A DNA stretch of 64,000 nucleotides from Desulfobacterium sp. (GCA_030145245.1 JAQYWC010000025.1:1-64000), one strand, 5' to 3'. Shown: positions 51,778 to 60,574, numbered from the stretch's first letter. The notes: generated by a model not told the origin, from the letters alone. Numbers and translations are program-made.

Positions 51778-52632
51778 TTATAGGAGCCCCATGATCTCCC
51801 GGGCCTCGGCCGGGGTGGCAATGGGCCGGCCAAGGACGTTTGCCACGGTTACCGCCCATTCCACAAGCTCGTAACTGCCCTTGGCAAGTTCCCCGTTGGG
51901 CAGCCGGACATTGTCTTCAAGGCCGACCCGCATGTGGCCGCCAAGCATGCAGGACTGCATGATACTGGGGAACTCCTCGTTGCCCACCCCACAGGTGGTG
52001 AAGTTGCTGTTTTCCGGCAGGGCATGGTAAAGGGCCATGAAGGCATCGGGCCTGAAGGCCTGGCCGCCGGCCACGCCCCATACAAAATTAAAGTTCACAG
52101 GGTTGGAAAAGATGCCCTGCTTGCCGATGAGAAGCGTGTTGTCCAGCCCTCCCATGTCGTAGACCTCTATCTCGGGCTTGACCCCGTTTTCCTCCATGGC
52201 CTTCCCGAAATCCTGGAGCATGGTGAAGGTGTTCTCGAATACATAATCCACGAAAATCTGTCCGCTTTTGCGGTCCAGCATGCCGAAATTCATGGTGTTG
52301 GTGTTCAGGGAGGCCATCTCAGGTTTGATTTCAATGATCTGGGTGATCCGCTGCTCCGGGGTCTTGCCCATGCCCACAGCTGAACTCAGGTTCACGATCA
52401 ATCCCGGGGTCCGTTCTTTGATGGCATCATGGGTCTCCCTGATCAATCCCACATCATGGGTGGGCATGCCGTCTTCCTGGCGGGCGTGGACGTGGACCAT
52501 GGCAGCGCCGGCCTCGTAGCACCTGGCCGCCTCTTCGGCAAACTCTTCCGGTGTATAGGGAACCGCAGGATTGTTGTTCTTGAAGGTTCCTGCTCCGGAA
52601 AGCGCCGCTGTGATGATTACTTTTTCAGCCAT
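51778..52632 (-). CDS. BKACE family beta-keto acid cleavage enzyme (DUF849)
   Basis: A 284-residue TIM-barrel enzyme of the BKACE family. Members condense a beta-keto acid with acetyl-CoA and cleave it to acetoacetate and an acyl-CoA; Kce of lysine fermentation is the founding member. The metal motif HVHARQEDG is at about 46-54, and TCGVGNEEF and GLEDNVRL near the C-terminus carry the other family residues. No lysine-fermentation genes are nearby, so another beta-keto acid is likely. It is the first gene of the minus-strand catabolic run. Confidence 0.88.
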   Translation of the reverse strand: MAEKVIITAALSGAGTFKNNNPAVPYTPEEFAEEAARCYEAGAAMVHVHARQEDGMPTHDVGLIRETHDAIKERTPGLIVNLSSAVGMGKTPEQRITQIIEIKPEMASLNTNTMNFGMLDRKSGQIFVDYVFENTFTMLQDFGKAMEENGVKPEIEVYDMGGLDNTLLIGKQGIFSNPVNFNFVWGVAGGQAFRPDAFMALYHALPENSNFTTCGVGNEEFPSIMQSCMLGGHMRVGLEDNVRLPNGELAKGSYELVEWAVTVANVLGRPIATPAEAREIMGLL

Positions 52633-52937
52633 CTCTTCATCTCCTTCACCTTGTTAAATTGATGTGGAAAAGAACCCGGTGGAAAACCGTGGTCAGGCAA
52701 ACGGGCTCGGATTTTTTGCTTTACTTCCTGGTGCTGATAAAGAGCAATAAGCATGCCTGTTTCTATGGGGGTGGATATTGCCTATGTTTACAAGGAGTTG
52801 GGTGAGTGTCTTCTTGGGGGGCATCCATGGCCAGGTATCAATATATTGATGAAAGACAAAATCCTGCGAATCAGGATGCGTTGAAACATTGGGGGGGCAG
52901 GAAGCGCTGGGCAGGGTTTGTTCGGGGCATTAAACGC
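52633..52937. other. Intergenic region upstream of the BKACE gene
   Basis: About 300 bases between the BKACE start and the tRNA-Leu terminator. It should carry the promoter for the minus-strand catabolic genes. No clear promoter, operator or small gene was found. Confidence 0.45.
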
Positions 52938-52976
52938 AAAAAAGCCGTTGAGAGCATTTAGTCTCTCAACGGCTTT
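52938..52976 (-). terminator. Terminator of tRNA-Leu
   Basis: A perfect 12-bp stem (52963-52974 with 52943-52954, AGCCGTTGAGAG and its complement) around an 8-base loop is followed on the minus strand by TTTTTTG. It lies just downstream of the tRNA. Confidence 0.9.
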
Positions 52977-52984
52977 CTTATATA

Positions 52985-53069
52985 TGGTGCCGAAGGGGAG
53001 ATTTGAACTCCCACGGGTCGCCCCACACGCCCCTCAAGCGTGCGTGTCTACCAATTCCACCACTTCGGC
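52985..53069 (-). tRNA. tRNA-Leu (anticodon GAG)
   Basis: An 85-nt tRNA read on the minus strand. The acceptor GCCGAAG pairs with CTTCGGC, followed by discriminator A and an encoded CCA (plus 52985-52987). The D-arm segment TGGTGGAATTGGTAGACA is leucine-like. The anticodon stem CACGC/GCGTG encloses TTGAGGG, giving anticodon GAG. A long variable arm (class II) and the T-arm GGGAG-TTCAAAT-CTCCC follow. Confidence 0.95.
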
Positions 53070-53316
53070 ATTTTAACTTGTTCGTCTCCGGCGGGTTGAG
53101 TAACTCCCGCTTTTGATTTGGGGTATATACCGTTTAAACGGGTGCCATGTCAACAAAAAAATGCGGATCATGGAAAGTTGTTTCTATTCTTTTGAAGAAA
53201 ACAAGGTTTTGGAGGCTTGTCAGCTGTTCAGTTTTTATTAAAGTTATGGTACCTTATTTCCGATGATCTTTTAGTCATATGCTCTTAACAGCACCATCAA
53301 AGAGGAGACCACCCCC

Positions 53317-54852
53317 ATGGGGTCAATTAACCTGGCAGCGGTAAATACTTTCCCCTCCCATCCATTGCACACTACTTCAGCTGAAAATTGTTGCCCTAAA
53401 GTCCAGGAGAGTTCCCCTGTAACCCATGGTTCTCAATCCTCCCAAGCCACGGAGGCGGCAGAGGCAGGCATGAATGGTTCGGAAGAGGAATCCGAGAGCC
53501 CATTGCCGTCGCCATCAGAGGTGGTGGCCAAAGAGAGAGAAAGAGCGGAACTCAGTGACCTTGCGGTAACCCTTGGGGTGTTGGAGAGGACATTGACAGA
53601 TGCGGTTTCCCAACTCAGCGAGAAGGAGCGGTCTGACTTTCTTTTAGCCGTGGTTAAGACCGGCGACCGTGTTGGGGAATTTATCGATACCACCCGGCAC
53701 CTGACCGGCAGGCAGCGGAAAGGGTTTCTGGCCCTGTCGGAAAAGCTGCCCAAAGAGGGGATGAAAAATTTTCTGACCGCTGTACACAACGCTCCCCAGG
53801 ATCTGGAGCGCATGATCGATACTGCTTCAAAGCTGTTGGGCAACGAGCTTGGGAACTATCTGTCAGCTGCGGCCATGGCCGGGGAGGATCTCTCAATACT
53901 GATCAAGGAGGTTAACCGGCGCCTGGAAGACTCCGGGTCCCCGGGGAAAAAGGATCTGTCCGGGTTTCTGTCTGCCGCAGCCAGGAGCGCCCAGAATGTG
54001 ATGATCCTGATCTCAACGATCCAGGATGTTTCCCAGAAGACCGGCAGCAAAATCCTGGCCTATATCAATGCCCAGAATACCGGGGAGCAGCTGGCCGATT
54101 TTATTTCCATGATGGATGGGGCAGGGGAAAGGGCCATCCTCAAGAGCATGGACCCGGACCTGCGCCCGGCTGGGGAAGATACGACAACTTTTTCTGGGGC
54201 TGCATCTTACACAGACTCCGATTCCGGGAAATTCTTCTCCCGGGTTGAACATATGGGGGATGATCAACTTTCAGAGCTTGCGGCCATTGCCCATGGGCTG
54301 GAGCTGACAGACCGGAATGTTTTTCTTAAAATGGCCTCCGGCGCAACAGAAACCACAGGTGAACTCCTGGAGGTGGCAAGTGCTGTCACCCGGGCGGAAC
54401 AAAAAGAGTTCCTGGGTGTGGGCAGTCATCTTGCGGGGAACAACCTGAAAAACTTCATCCGGAGCGCCAAAACTGCCGCCACCAGCTCTCCTGCCGGCAC
54501 ATTCCCGAACCTGGTCGGCCTGACCCGGGACCTGAAAGGGAGCGACCGGGAATATCTCCTGGAGGCAAGCGCTACGGCCGAGCCCGGGGTGCTCAGCGAT
54601 TTGATGAACATCACCTCAGAACTGGGGGAGAAAGTGAGGGAAACACGGGAAGATGATCCGGGAGATGACCGGGTTGCTTTAGCCCGGCACAGCTTCCTGA
54701 CGGTTGCTTCGGACGCGGGCCATAACCTGGAACCACTCATCCGCATGACGGAAACCCTTCTGGAGACAGGGGACGGGGATTTTATCGAGATCCTCGACTC
54801 TGCCGCGAAAACTGGAAAGTACCTGGGCGGCTTTATCCAGGCTTACGTATGA
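53317..54852 (+). CDS. Helical-repeat protein of unknown function
   Basis: A 511-residue protein I do not recognise. Residues 1-70 are low-complexity (Ser, Glu, Pro, Ala), without a signal peptide. From ~75 on there are degenerate alpha-helical repeats of ~35-38 residues with the pattern FL-x2-A-x3-G-x2-L-x2-[FLI]-I, for example FLLAVVKTGDRVGEFI, FLTAVHNAPQDLERMI, YLSAAAMAGEDLSILI and FLSAAARSAQNVMILI. At least eight copies are visible. GAGGAG precedes the ATG. It has its own terminator and converges on the actin-like/GTPase-like operon. A scaffold or adaptor function is possible. Confidence 0.8.
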   Translation: MGSINLAAVNTFPSHPLHTTSAENCCPKVQESSPVTHGSQSSQATEAAEAGMNGSEEESESPLPSPSEVVAKERERAELSDLAVTLGVLERTLTDAVSQLSEKERSDFLLAVVKTGDRVGEFIDTTRHLTGRQRKGFLALSEKLPKEGMKNFLTAVHNAPQDLERMIDTASKLLGNELGNYLSAAAMAGEDLSILIKEVNRRLEDSGSPGKKDLSGFLSAAARSAQNVMILISTIQDVSQKTGSKILAYINAQNTGEQLADFISMMDGAGERAILKSMDPDLRPAGEDTTTFSGAASYTDSDSGKFFSRVEHMGDDQLSELAAIAHGLELTDRNVFLKMASGATETTGELLEVASAVTRAEQKEFLGVGSHLAGNNLKNFIRSAKTAATSSPAGTFPNLVGLTRDLKGSDREYLLEASATAEPGVLSDLMNITSELGEKVRETREDDPGDDRVALARHSFLTVASDAGHNLEPLIRMTETLLETGDGDFIEILDSAAKTGKYLGGFIQAYV

Positions 54853-54894
54853 GCCGGTGGTGTTTTTTTGAAAAGGCTTCGTTGTAGAGGGTCT

Positions 54895-54920
54895 GGTCCG
54901 GGGAGGGGGCTCCCCGGACC
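54895..54920. terminator. 11-bp perfect GC hairpin
   Basis: GGTCCGGGGAG (54895-54905) pairs exactly with 54910-54920 around a GGGG loop, between two convergent genes. There is no T-tract. It may act with the adjacent terminator or protect transcript ends. Confidence 0.6.
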
Positions 54921-54924
54921 ATAA

Positions 54925-54952
54925 ACCTGGCGTTGTTACCAGGTCGTTTTTT
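54925..54952 (+). terminator. Terminator of the helical-repeat gene
   Basis: ACCTGG (54925-54930) pairs with CCAGGT (54939-54944), followed by CG and TTTTTT (54947-54952), which runs into the stop codon of the convergent gene. Confidence 0.7.
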
Positions 54953-56702
54953 ACTCGTGGGCGTCCCAGGCAAGGTCAAAGGACTGCTCGTTCTGCTCAA
55001 GGTTCGTGATCACAAGGGATGGCATGATCCAGGCCTGGTCGTCGCAGTCTTGGGTCTCTGCCACCTTGATGCTGGGATAGGCTGTCTGCCGGGCGATCTT
55101 TTTTACCGTGAGAAACCGTGTGGCGTTTTCCCCTGCCGAAATCCTTGTAAAGGCCAGGTGGTTGACATTGTTTCTCTGGGCCGCCTTCTGGTAGTTTTCA
55201 AACTCCTCCATGTTGTAGAGCTTGCCCGGCACCACCTCCATCTGGCTGGTGCTCCTTGTATCGACATCCAGGGAGATATAGTATTTATGGTCTTCAAAAT
55301 CGATCTCATATCCGTCGTACAGGGTGTAGACATTGCCTAACAGGGTGATGAGCTTTTCAAAATGGTCGATCTTCTTGGCATACCGCTCACCTTCCTGGTT
55401 CTTGCCCACATGGTAATAGTCGGCCATGAACAGGCAGTGTTCCGGCAGCAGGATCAGCTCCTCTTTGTTGAACTCCTTGAGGATGTGCCGCTGGATGGTT
55501 TTTCGCACAAGCTCCGCCTTGGTGGGCCGGCCTGAGATGAGAAAATAGATGCCGTCCAGTTCCTTCTCCTTTCGCCATTCCGTGAGCAGCGCCGCCTGCT
55601 TGCCGAACAATAGCTCCAGGAATCTTGAAAACTCCTTGTCCATGAACCGTTCCGATTCCCACCAGAGGCCATCTTCGTCGGGCCGTCGTGTGTCGGCATA
55701 CCGCTGGGCAAAATATTCGCCTGCCTTTTTTTCCGAAAACGACTCTTTTCGTTTCAGGGCCGTGGTGATGCCAATGGCCGGATCCTGGTAGGTGTTGATC
55801 AGAAGGATGCTGGCGTCGGTGGTAAGCCCCCCGATATCGATGTGGCACACCACAAAGTTCAGCTTTTTTTTCTCCTGGTTTCTGACCCGGTTGTGGGAAA
55901 AGAGGAAGTCCACCTCTTTGAGGTCCGGGATTCTGTCCTTGTGGTTGGACAGCTCCCAAAATGGCATGAGCTTGATCAGGTTGAGAAAATAGAGCTCACA
56001 GGCACCGTTTTCATCGGCCGAGATGTTGACAAAGGTTTTCCGCAGGTGCCTCAGGTTGTCGGGAAACACCTGGCTCCACTTGTTGTGGTTGGCAAGATCC
56101 ATGCACACGGAAAAGATGTTTTCCCGGTATCCGTTTCTCAGGTTCTCAATGAAGAGATCCGGCACCGTGACCCTGATCTCGGTGATGGTGGGGATGGCCG
56201 GTCCGTTCCAGGGCCTGCCCTCCCTGGGTTCGGTGATGAATTTGAAGCTCTCCTCCAGCACCTTCTTTATATAGAGCTTGAACTGGGGTACGTTGCCCTT
56301 GTAAGCGGCAAACTTGCTGGCAAACACGTATTTGGCGCTTTTGACGATCTGGCTGGAACTGACGGACGCTTCACCCATGTTGGCAACAAAGGCAAAATCC
56401 CGGTCATCCCCGGAGGGCGGGTTGATGAATGCAGAGGGAAAGCCGCCCTGGTCGCCGTTGTTGCAGTTGACCACGTACTGCCAGGAGTCGGTGATCTTGT
56501 CCCTGCCAAAGCTGCAGGGCCAGCAGAGCACCGAGGTGCGGTAGGAGCCGAAGTCCACGAACAGGATGTACTCCTCATGGTTGTTGGGATCCCTGGGGGT
56601 CCGGCCGGCAATGGTCTCATAGTAGAGCTTGTCATCATCTTCCAGTTCCAGGTTGAACTCGTCAATGGATGGTTTCTTTCGTCTAAAAAAATCAAACAGC
56701 AT
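54951..56702 (-). CDS. Actin/Hsp70-fold ATPase-like protein (SrfB-like)
   Basis: A 583-residue protein with nucleotide-binding motifs of the actin/Hsp70 superfamily. Phosphate 1 is DFGSYRTS (50-57), phosphate 2 is IDIGGLTTD (288-296), and the adenosine-type motif is ISGRPTKAELV (~389-399). It resembles the N-terminal ATPase part of SrfB-type proteins but is much shorter than the ~1000-residue enterobacterial ones. The ATG at 56702 is set by GGAGG nine bases upstream and overlaps the previous gene by 11 bases, suggesting translational coupling. There is no signal peptide. It is the last gene of a three-gene operon. Confidence 0.8.
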   Translation of the reverse strand: MLFDFFRRKKPSIDEFNLELEDDDKLYYETIAGRTPRDPNNHEEYILFVDFGSYRTSVLCWPCSFGRDKITDSWQYVVNCNNGDQGGFPSAFINPPSGDDRDFAFVANMGEASVSSSQIVKSAKYVFASKFAAYKGNVPQFKLYIKKVLEESFKFITEPREGRPWNGPAIPTITEIRVTVPDLFIENLRNGYRENIFSVCMDLANHNKWSQVFPDNLRHLRKTFVNISADENGACELYFLNLIKLMPFWELSNHKDRIPDLKEVDFLFSHNRVRNQEKKKLNFVVCHIDIGGLTTDASILLINTYQDPAIGITTALKRKESFSEKKAGEYFAQRYADTRRPDEDGLWWESERFMDKEFSRFLELLFGKQAALLTEWRKEKELDGIYFLISGRPTKAELVRKTIQRHILKEFNKEELILLPEHCLFMADYYHVGKNQEGERYAKKIDHFEKLITLLGNVYTLYDGYEIDFEDHKYYISLDVDTRSTSQMEVVPGKLYNMEEFENYQKAAQRNNVNHLAFTRISAGENATRFLTVKKIARQTAYPSIKVAETQDCDDQAWIMPSLVITNLEQNEQSFDLAWDAHE

Positions 56703-58194
56703 GGTTGCTATCCTCCATATCCCTTTCCATAAGGGCATAATCCCCCCGCAGCAGTGCATTGGGGACATACAGTTCGGCCATGTTCATGATGATGTAGGGA
56801 AGATCCTGTTCCCGGGTGTTGAGGAATCCCTTGTTTTCCGGGTCAATGCGTTGAAACAGGGTGTTCCACATGACCTTGGCAATGGCCTTGCTGCGGTCAA
56901 TATCCCTTAGGAACTGCTCCAGGTAAAGGGAGAAGATGGTGACCCAGAACTCCTCGTGGTTGTGGATGATCCCCTCCTGGGAATAGGCCAACTCCGATTC
57001 AAAGAACTGCCGCAGGGACCGGTAGGAATCGTTGAGTATGGCCTGGCGCATCCGTTCCTTGATCTCCGCCATCTCATCATAGTTCATGATCGCCTGGTAG
57101 CAGTCCAGGGCCTGGGCATGGATTTCGGTGGCCTCCATGATCCAGGGTCTCAGGAACAGGTTGTCCAGGGCTTCCCGGATATAGGAGGAGGTGCACAGCT
57201 CCTTGAGCATGCGCCTGGACCAGGAGATGCCGCCGTCCAGGAGCACCTGCTCTTGGATCTCTTCAATGTCCCGGTATCTGGAGATGTTGCGTATCCAGGT
57301 GTCCACGTGGGGACCTGGGGCAACAAAGCTGACCGGATAATTGAGGTTGCAGGGGTTGACCAGCTGGATCAAAGTCTCAAAGGTTCTGTAGCTCTGGAAA
57401 TCGCTCTGGATATCCTGCTCCACATTGGTGTTGCCGCAATAGCTTGCAATGGCGCTGTCTCCCTGCATGGAGATCACTAAAGGAAGCTTGTGGTGGGACC
57501 GGTTGGTCTTGAGCACATCCCCGTATTTCTTCAGGATGGCGTCCAGGGGGTGGCCCGGGGGAATGGCGATCTTGTGCTGGAAACAGGTCACCAGGATGCC
57601 CGGGTATTTCACCAGGGTGTCCAGCATGTTCTGCTGGAAGAGCAGGTGAAGCTCCTTTTGCCTGTCCATGGCATCGGCGCCCTCCTTGATGCCCGGATAC
57701 TCGATCACCGGCAGGGTCATGGGGGTGTCCCGGGCAGGGATTACCACCCGGAGGAGATAGTCGTCCGGTTTCGCCCCGTTGGACAGATCATAGAGCCGGT
57801 TGAACTCTTTCTGGTTCAGGTCGTCCCGGATGACAGCGCCCGAGGAGATGGATACCTGGCTGATGGTGACCGCCGTTGCCTGCAGGGAGGGTTCCACCAG
57901 GCAGGGCACGGCCGTGTTTTCCGAAGTGGTGCGCATCTTGACGGAAAAGATCTTTCTTAGTTCATCATTGTCAAAGAGATCCAGGAGGTAGCTTGTCTTA
58001 AAGGATTTATCCGTGCCCGTGATATGGACGTACACCGGGGTATCCACCGAGGGGACGCCGTGGAGGCAGTCCCGGCATTGGTCAATGGCCTTTTGGGCCT
58101 TGTCCCCATGGCTTTCCGGTACGGTTGCGAGTTTATCAACAATGGATTCAATATCCTGATGCAGCTGCATCAGACGATCTTGATTGGCATTCAT
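56692..58194 (-). CDS. Degenerate dynamin-like/GTPase-like protein (SrfC-like)
   Basis: A 500-residue cytoplasmic-looking protein. The region VYVHITGTDKSFKTSYLLDLF (split at ~54-74) looks like a P-loop in which the Gly before the Lys is replaced by Phe (GTDKSFKTS). RTTSENTAVPC (~88-98) resembles a dynamin G2 segment, and IEYPGI (164-169) a G3 segment with Glu-Tyr for the usual Asp-Thr. The C-terminal half is helical. GTP hydrolysis may be weak or lost. It overlaps the ATPase gene downstream and lies 24 bases after the membrane protein gene. Confidence 0.7.
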   Translation of the reverse strand: MNANQDRLMQLHQDIESIVDKLATVPESHGDKAQKAIDQCRDCLHGVPSVDTPVYVHITGTDKSFKTSYLLDLFDNDELRKIFSVKMRTTSENTAVPCLVEPSLQATAVTISQVSISSGAVIRDDLNQKEFNRLYDLSNGAKPDDYLLRVVIPARDTPMTLPVIEYPGIKEGADAMDRQKELHLLFQQNMLDTLVKYPGILVTCFQHKIAIPPGHPLDAILKKYGDVLKTNRSHHKLPLVISMQGDSAIASYCGNTNVEQDIQSDFQSYRTFETLIQLVNPCNLNYPVSFVAPGPHVDTWIRNISRYRDIEEIQEQVLLDGGISWSRRMLKELCTSSYIREALDNLFLRPWIMEATEIHAQALDCYQAIMNYDEMAEIKERMRQAILNDSYRSLRQFFESELAYSQEGIIHNHEEFWVTIFSLYLEQFLRDIDRSKAIAKVMWNTLFQRIDPENKGFLNTREQDLPYIIMNMAELYVPNALLRGDYALMERDMEDSNHAV

Positions 58195-58218
58195 GTTAAG
58201 GTTTATACTCCTTGGGCC

Positions 58219-60090
58219 TTAATTGATCTCTAGGATCTGGTGGTTTCCGTCGTCGGATTTAATGATTTTCAGCCGGGTGCGTCCGAGATCCAGTTCCATG
58301 TCCGTGATGTCGTGCTTGAAGCTGAAGGTGATGCTGTCTTTGAACACCATGAAGGAAAATGGATTAAAGAGGTTGACCGTGGCCTTTTCAAAGGTGGCGG
58401 ACTGTCCGTCCCTGAATCTGGCCTTAAAGCTGTCCACCGGCTCAAACAGCCTGACAATGCCGGTTTTACCCGGGGTGATGTTGACGGACTGGTTGGAAAA
58501 ACTGTCATCCTTGGAGAGCTGGACCAGGGTGGTGTTCACCTGGATGGGGTCACGCTTCAACGACAGGTTGCTCTCCCGTTCAAATGAGGATTTGGTGATC
58601 AGGTTGGAGAGCACCAGGCTTGTGACCGGATCGTAGCACTGGATGCCGTACTTGCCCTTGGAGTCGGTCATGAGCAGTTCCCTGTGCACGGTAACGGGCA
58701 GAAGATGGTCCGTGGGGGTCAGATTCAGCTCACTGATCTTCTTTTTGAGCACGTCCAGTTTCAGGGCCTGGCCCATGGTCTTGGTGAAATAGGTCAGCGA
58801 GTCGTCCGACAGGCTGAGCCGTTCGGCCTGGGAGTTGTTGATGGGAAACCAGGAAACATCCTGGGGCGTCCGGGTGTTGAGAAGGTGATCCCCCAGGCGC
58901 CTTGGTACCAGGGTGGCCTTGTCCCGCTTAAAGAAAGCGGCAAAGTCAAGGTTGCCGGCCTTGTCCGTCTGGGTCAAAAGATACCAGTCAATGTTTTCCA
59001 GGGGCTGGTCGATCCTCAGGGGGGTAAAGCTGTACACATCCTCAAGAAAGCTTTTCATCTTGAAACTGATGCCGTCCTCCTGCAGGAGTTCGGAAAACTC
59101 ATTGGCGTCCCGGAGTTTGGTGTAGTCCCGGTAGGAGATCATGTTCTTTGTCAGGAACTTTGAGATCTCAGCGCGCTTGATATCCAGGTCCCCCACCTTG
59201 AAGTAGAAAATATTGCTCGCATACCCGGACTGTTTACAGGAATAGATGTTGGCAAGGCGCATGAACTCCGTGTCCTGGAGTTTTGCCTGATGGCGTTTTA
59301 TGGCCTTTGCCACGTCGGTGTTGTAATTGAAGTAGACGAACAGGGCAAGCCTGTAACCCTGGTTGTTATCCTTGGCATGATCCCCCTGGTAAAAGTCCTT
59401 GTCCATGGATGACAGAAGGTCGGAGATATACTCGGGCCGCAACAGGTCGTCGGCGACCTTTTTGGTAAATGGCCGTTCATCGCTCTTCCATTGGTACACC
59501 TGGGGAAACATCATCTCATAAAAGGCCATTTCAGGCGTATTGATGGTGGATGTCAGGCTTTTAAAGGGGAACCGTTTTTCCAGATACACATATTTGTAGA
59601 AGCCAAAGGTTGCCGCAGCCACAAGGCAGGTAACAGCCAGGGCCGCCCCCATCCGTTTCAGGCTGTGGTTCCGGATTTTACTTCCCTGGAGGATGGTTAA
59701 CAGCCGCCTGGCTCTGTCCTGGCCCGTTGTCGCATCCCTGTGCACGATGTTGGCGCCATAGGCCATGACCCCCTTTTTCTTTCCCTGGGGCCGGAAAAAG
59801 GCCCAGGAAGAACCGATGTTGTCTCCCCTGGCTACCCGGATCTTCAGGTAGTCGATGAACTCCTTTTTTTCGGCTGAGGTCAGCTTTGACATGGGAACAT
59901 GCTCCATGTCGGGTTCCAGGGTTATGAGACCGTCAACGTTGATGACCTTTATATCCAGGTGGGAGGTGACGCTTTGATAGCGCCTCACATCCTGGAAAAA
60001 ACTGCACTCCCTTGGAATGAGAGTCTCATAGGTCAGTGGAAACTCACGGATTTTTTTGATGGTTAGCTCAAATTCATCAAAACGCCCCAT
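58219..60090 (-). CDS. Membrane-anchored protein of the actin-like/GTPase-like operon
   Basis: A 623-residue protein I do not recognise by family. Residues 1-135 form an N-terminal cytoplasmic domain rich in charged residues. A single membrane segment lies at ~147-169 (LAVTCLVAAATFGFYKYVYL). The ~450-residue remainder is predicted outside the cytoplasm and ends in a beta-rich part. There is no cleavable signal peptide, so it is probably a type II bitopic protein. AGAGGAG lies ten bases before the ATG. It is the first gene of the operon and could anchor the two nucleotide-binding partners to the membrane. Confidence 0.75.
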   Translation of the reverse strand: MGRFDEFELTIKKIREFPLTYETLIPRECSFFQDVRRYQSVTSHLDIKVINVDGLITLEPDMEHVPMSKLTSAEKKEFIDYLKIRVARGDNIGSSWAFFRPQGKKKGVMAYGANIVHRDATTGQDRARRLLTILQGSKIRNHSLKRMGAALAVTCLVAAATFGFYKYVYLEKRFPFKSLTSTINTPEMAFYEMMFPQVYQWKSDERPFTKKVADDLLRPEYISDLLSSMDKDFYQGDHAKDNNQGYRLALFVYFNYNTDVAKAIKRHQAKLQDTEFMRLANIYSCKQSGYASNIFYFKVGDLDIKRAEISKFLTKNMISYRDYTKLRDANEFSELLQEDGISFKMKSFLEDVYSFTPLRIDQPLENIDWYLLTQTDKAGNLDFAAFFKRDKATLVPRRLGDHLLNTRTPQDVSWFPINNSQAERLSLSDDSLTYFTKTMGQALKLDVLKKKISELNLTPTDHLLPVTVHRELLMTDSKGKYGIQCYDPVTSLVLSNLITKSSFERESNLSLKRDPIQVNTTLVQLSKDDSFSNQSVNITPGKTGIVRLFEPVDSFKARFRDGQSATFEKATVNLFNPFSFMVFKDSITFSFKHDITDMELDLGRTRLKIIKSDDGNHQILEIN

Positions 60091-60174
60091 ACACTTTTTC
60101 TCCTCTATCCCTTCACCTGTATCTCCCCTTGGGGGGGTGTGCCGGTTCGCACTGCTTCATAAACAAAATCATGG

Positions 60175-60204
60175 AATATACCATAGAAGCATCTGTAATT
60201 TCAA
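60175..60204 (-). promoter_or_regulatory. Sigma-70-type promoter of the three-gene operon
   Basis: On the minus strand TTGAAA (plus 60199-60204) and TATATT (plus 60175-60180) are separated by 18 bases; each matches consensus at five of six positions. The predicted start near 60168 gives a ~78-nt leader. Confidence 0.6.
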
Positions 60205-60302
60205 TGGCTTCTTTTGGTGATTCCCGGAGGCCTGGGCCCGGAAACTCTGTGGATGGTTCATGCGGGGGGCAGGTGTCGGGTTTGAGGGGGGGAATAAAAA
60301 CC

Positions 60303-60331
60303 TTGACATCCTCAAACGGGTGCTGTAGGGA
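60303..60331 (+). promoter_or_regulatory. Possible promoter of the Phe/Tyr leader transcript
   Basis: TTGACA (60303-60308) is a perfect -35, 68 bases before the leader ATG. Seventeen bases on, the expected -10 reads TAGGGA, a poor match. Confidence 0.35.
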
Positions 60332-60375
60332 AAATGGTGAACCTAAACACACACTAAGAGAGGATCAATCACTCC

Positions 60376-60447
60376 ATGTCCCGATTTTTTGCAGACGTTT
60401 ATTTCTGGTATTATTTTTATATCACGCGTCCGCCCGGGGTGAGCTGA
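60376..60447 (+). CDS. Phe/Tyr-rich leader peptide upstream of second DAHP synthase
   Basis: A 23-codon frame with ATG at 60376 and TGA at 60445-60447. Residues 4-15 read FFADVYFWYYFY: four Phe, four Tyr and one Trp among twelve codons. Such clustering is typical of attenuator leader peptides (compare PheL). AGGA lies 11 bases upstream. Two terminator hairpins and then the DAHP synthase gene follow. Confidence 0.8.
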   Translation: MSRFFADVYFWYYFYITRPPGVS

Positions 60448-60474
60448 ACTCTTCTTGACAGAATAAAGCGATCA

Positions 60475-60509
60475 AAGCCGTGGGCAACTCTCCCACGGCT
60501 TTTTTATTT
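60475..60509 (+). terminator. Attenuator terminator 1 upstream of second DAHP synthase
   Basis: AAGCCGTGGG (60475-60484) pairs perfectly with 60492-60501 around a 7-base loop, followed by TTTTATTT. It lies 28 bases after the leader peptide stop. Confidence 0.85.
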
Positions 60510-60510
60510 A

Positions 60511-60550
60511 AAGGCCGTGGAGAAGCTCCTGCTCCATGGCCTTTTTTATT
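60511..60550 (+). terminator. Attenuator terminator 2 upstream of second DAHP synthase
   Basis: 60511-60522 pairs with 60532-60543 (12 bp including one G-T), followed by TTTTTATTT. Its 5' arm GCCGTGG (60514-60520) is also the exact complement of the 3' arm of terminator 1 (60493-60499). Pairing between them would undo both hairpins, a possible antiterminator. Confidence 0.8.
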
Positions 60551-60574
60551 TAATCTACCTTAGGAGACCGTACC

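Noticed and set aside
52938-53070. tRNA-Leu as integration site of a genomic island
   Set aside because: No integrase gene and no second copy of the tRNA 3' end were found in the window, and genes on both sides look chromosomal.
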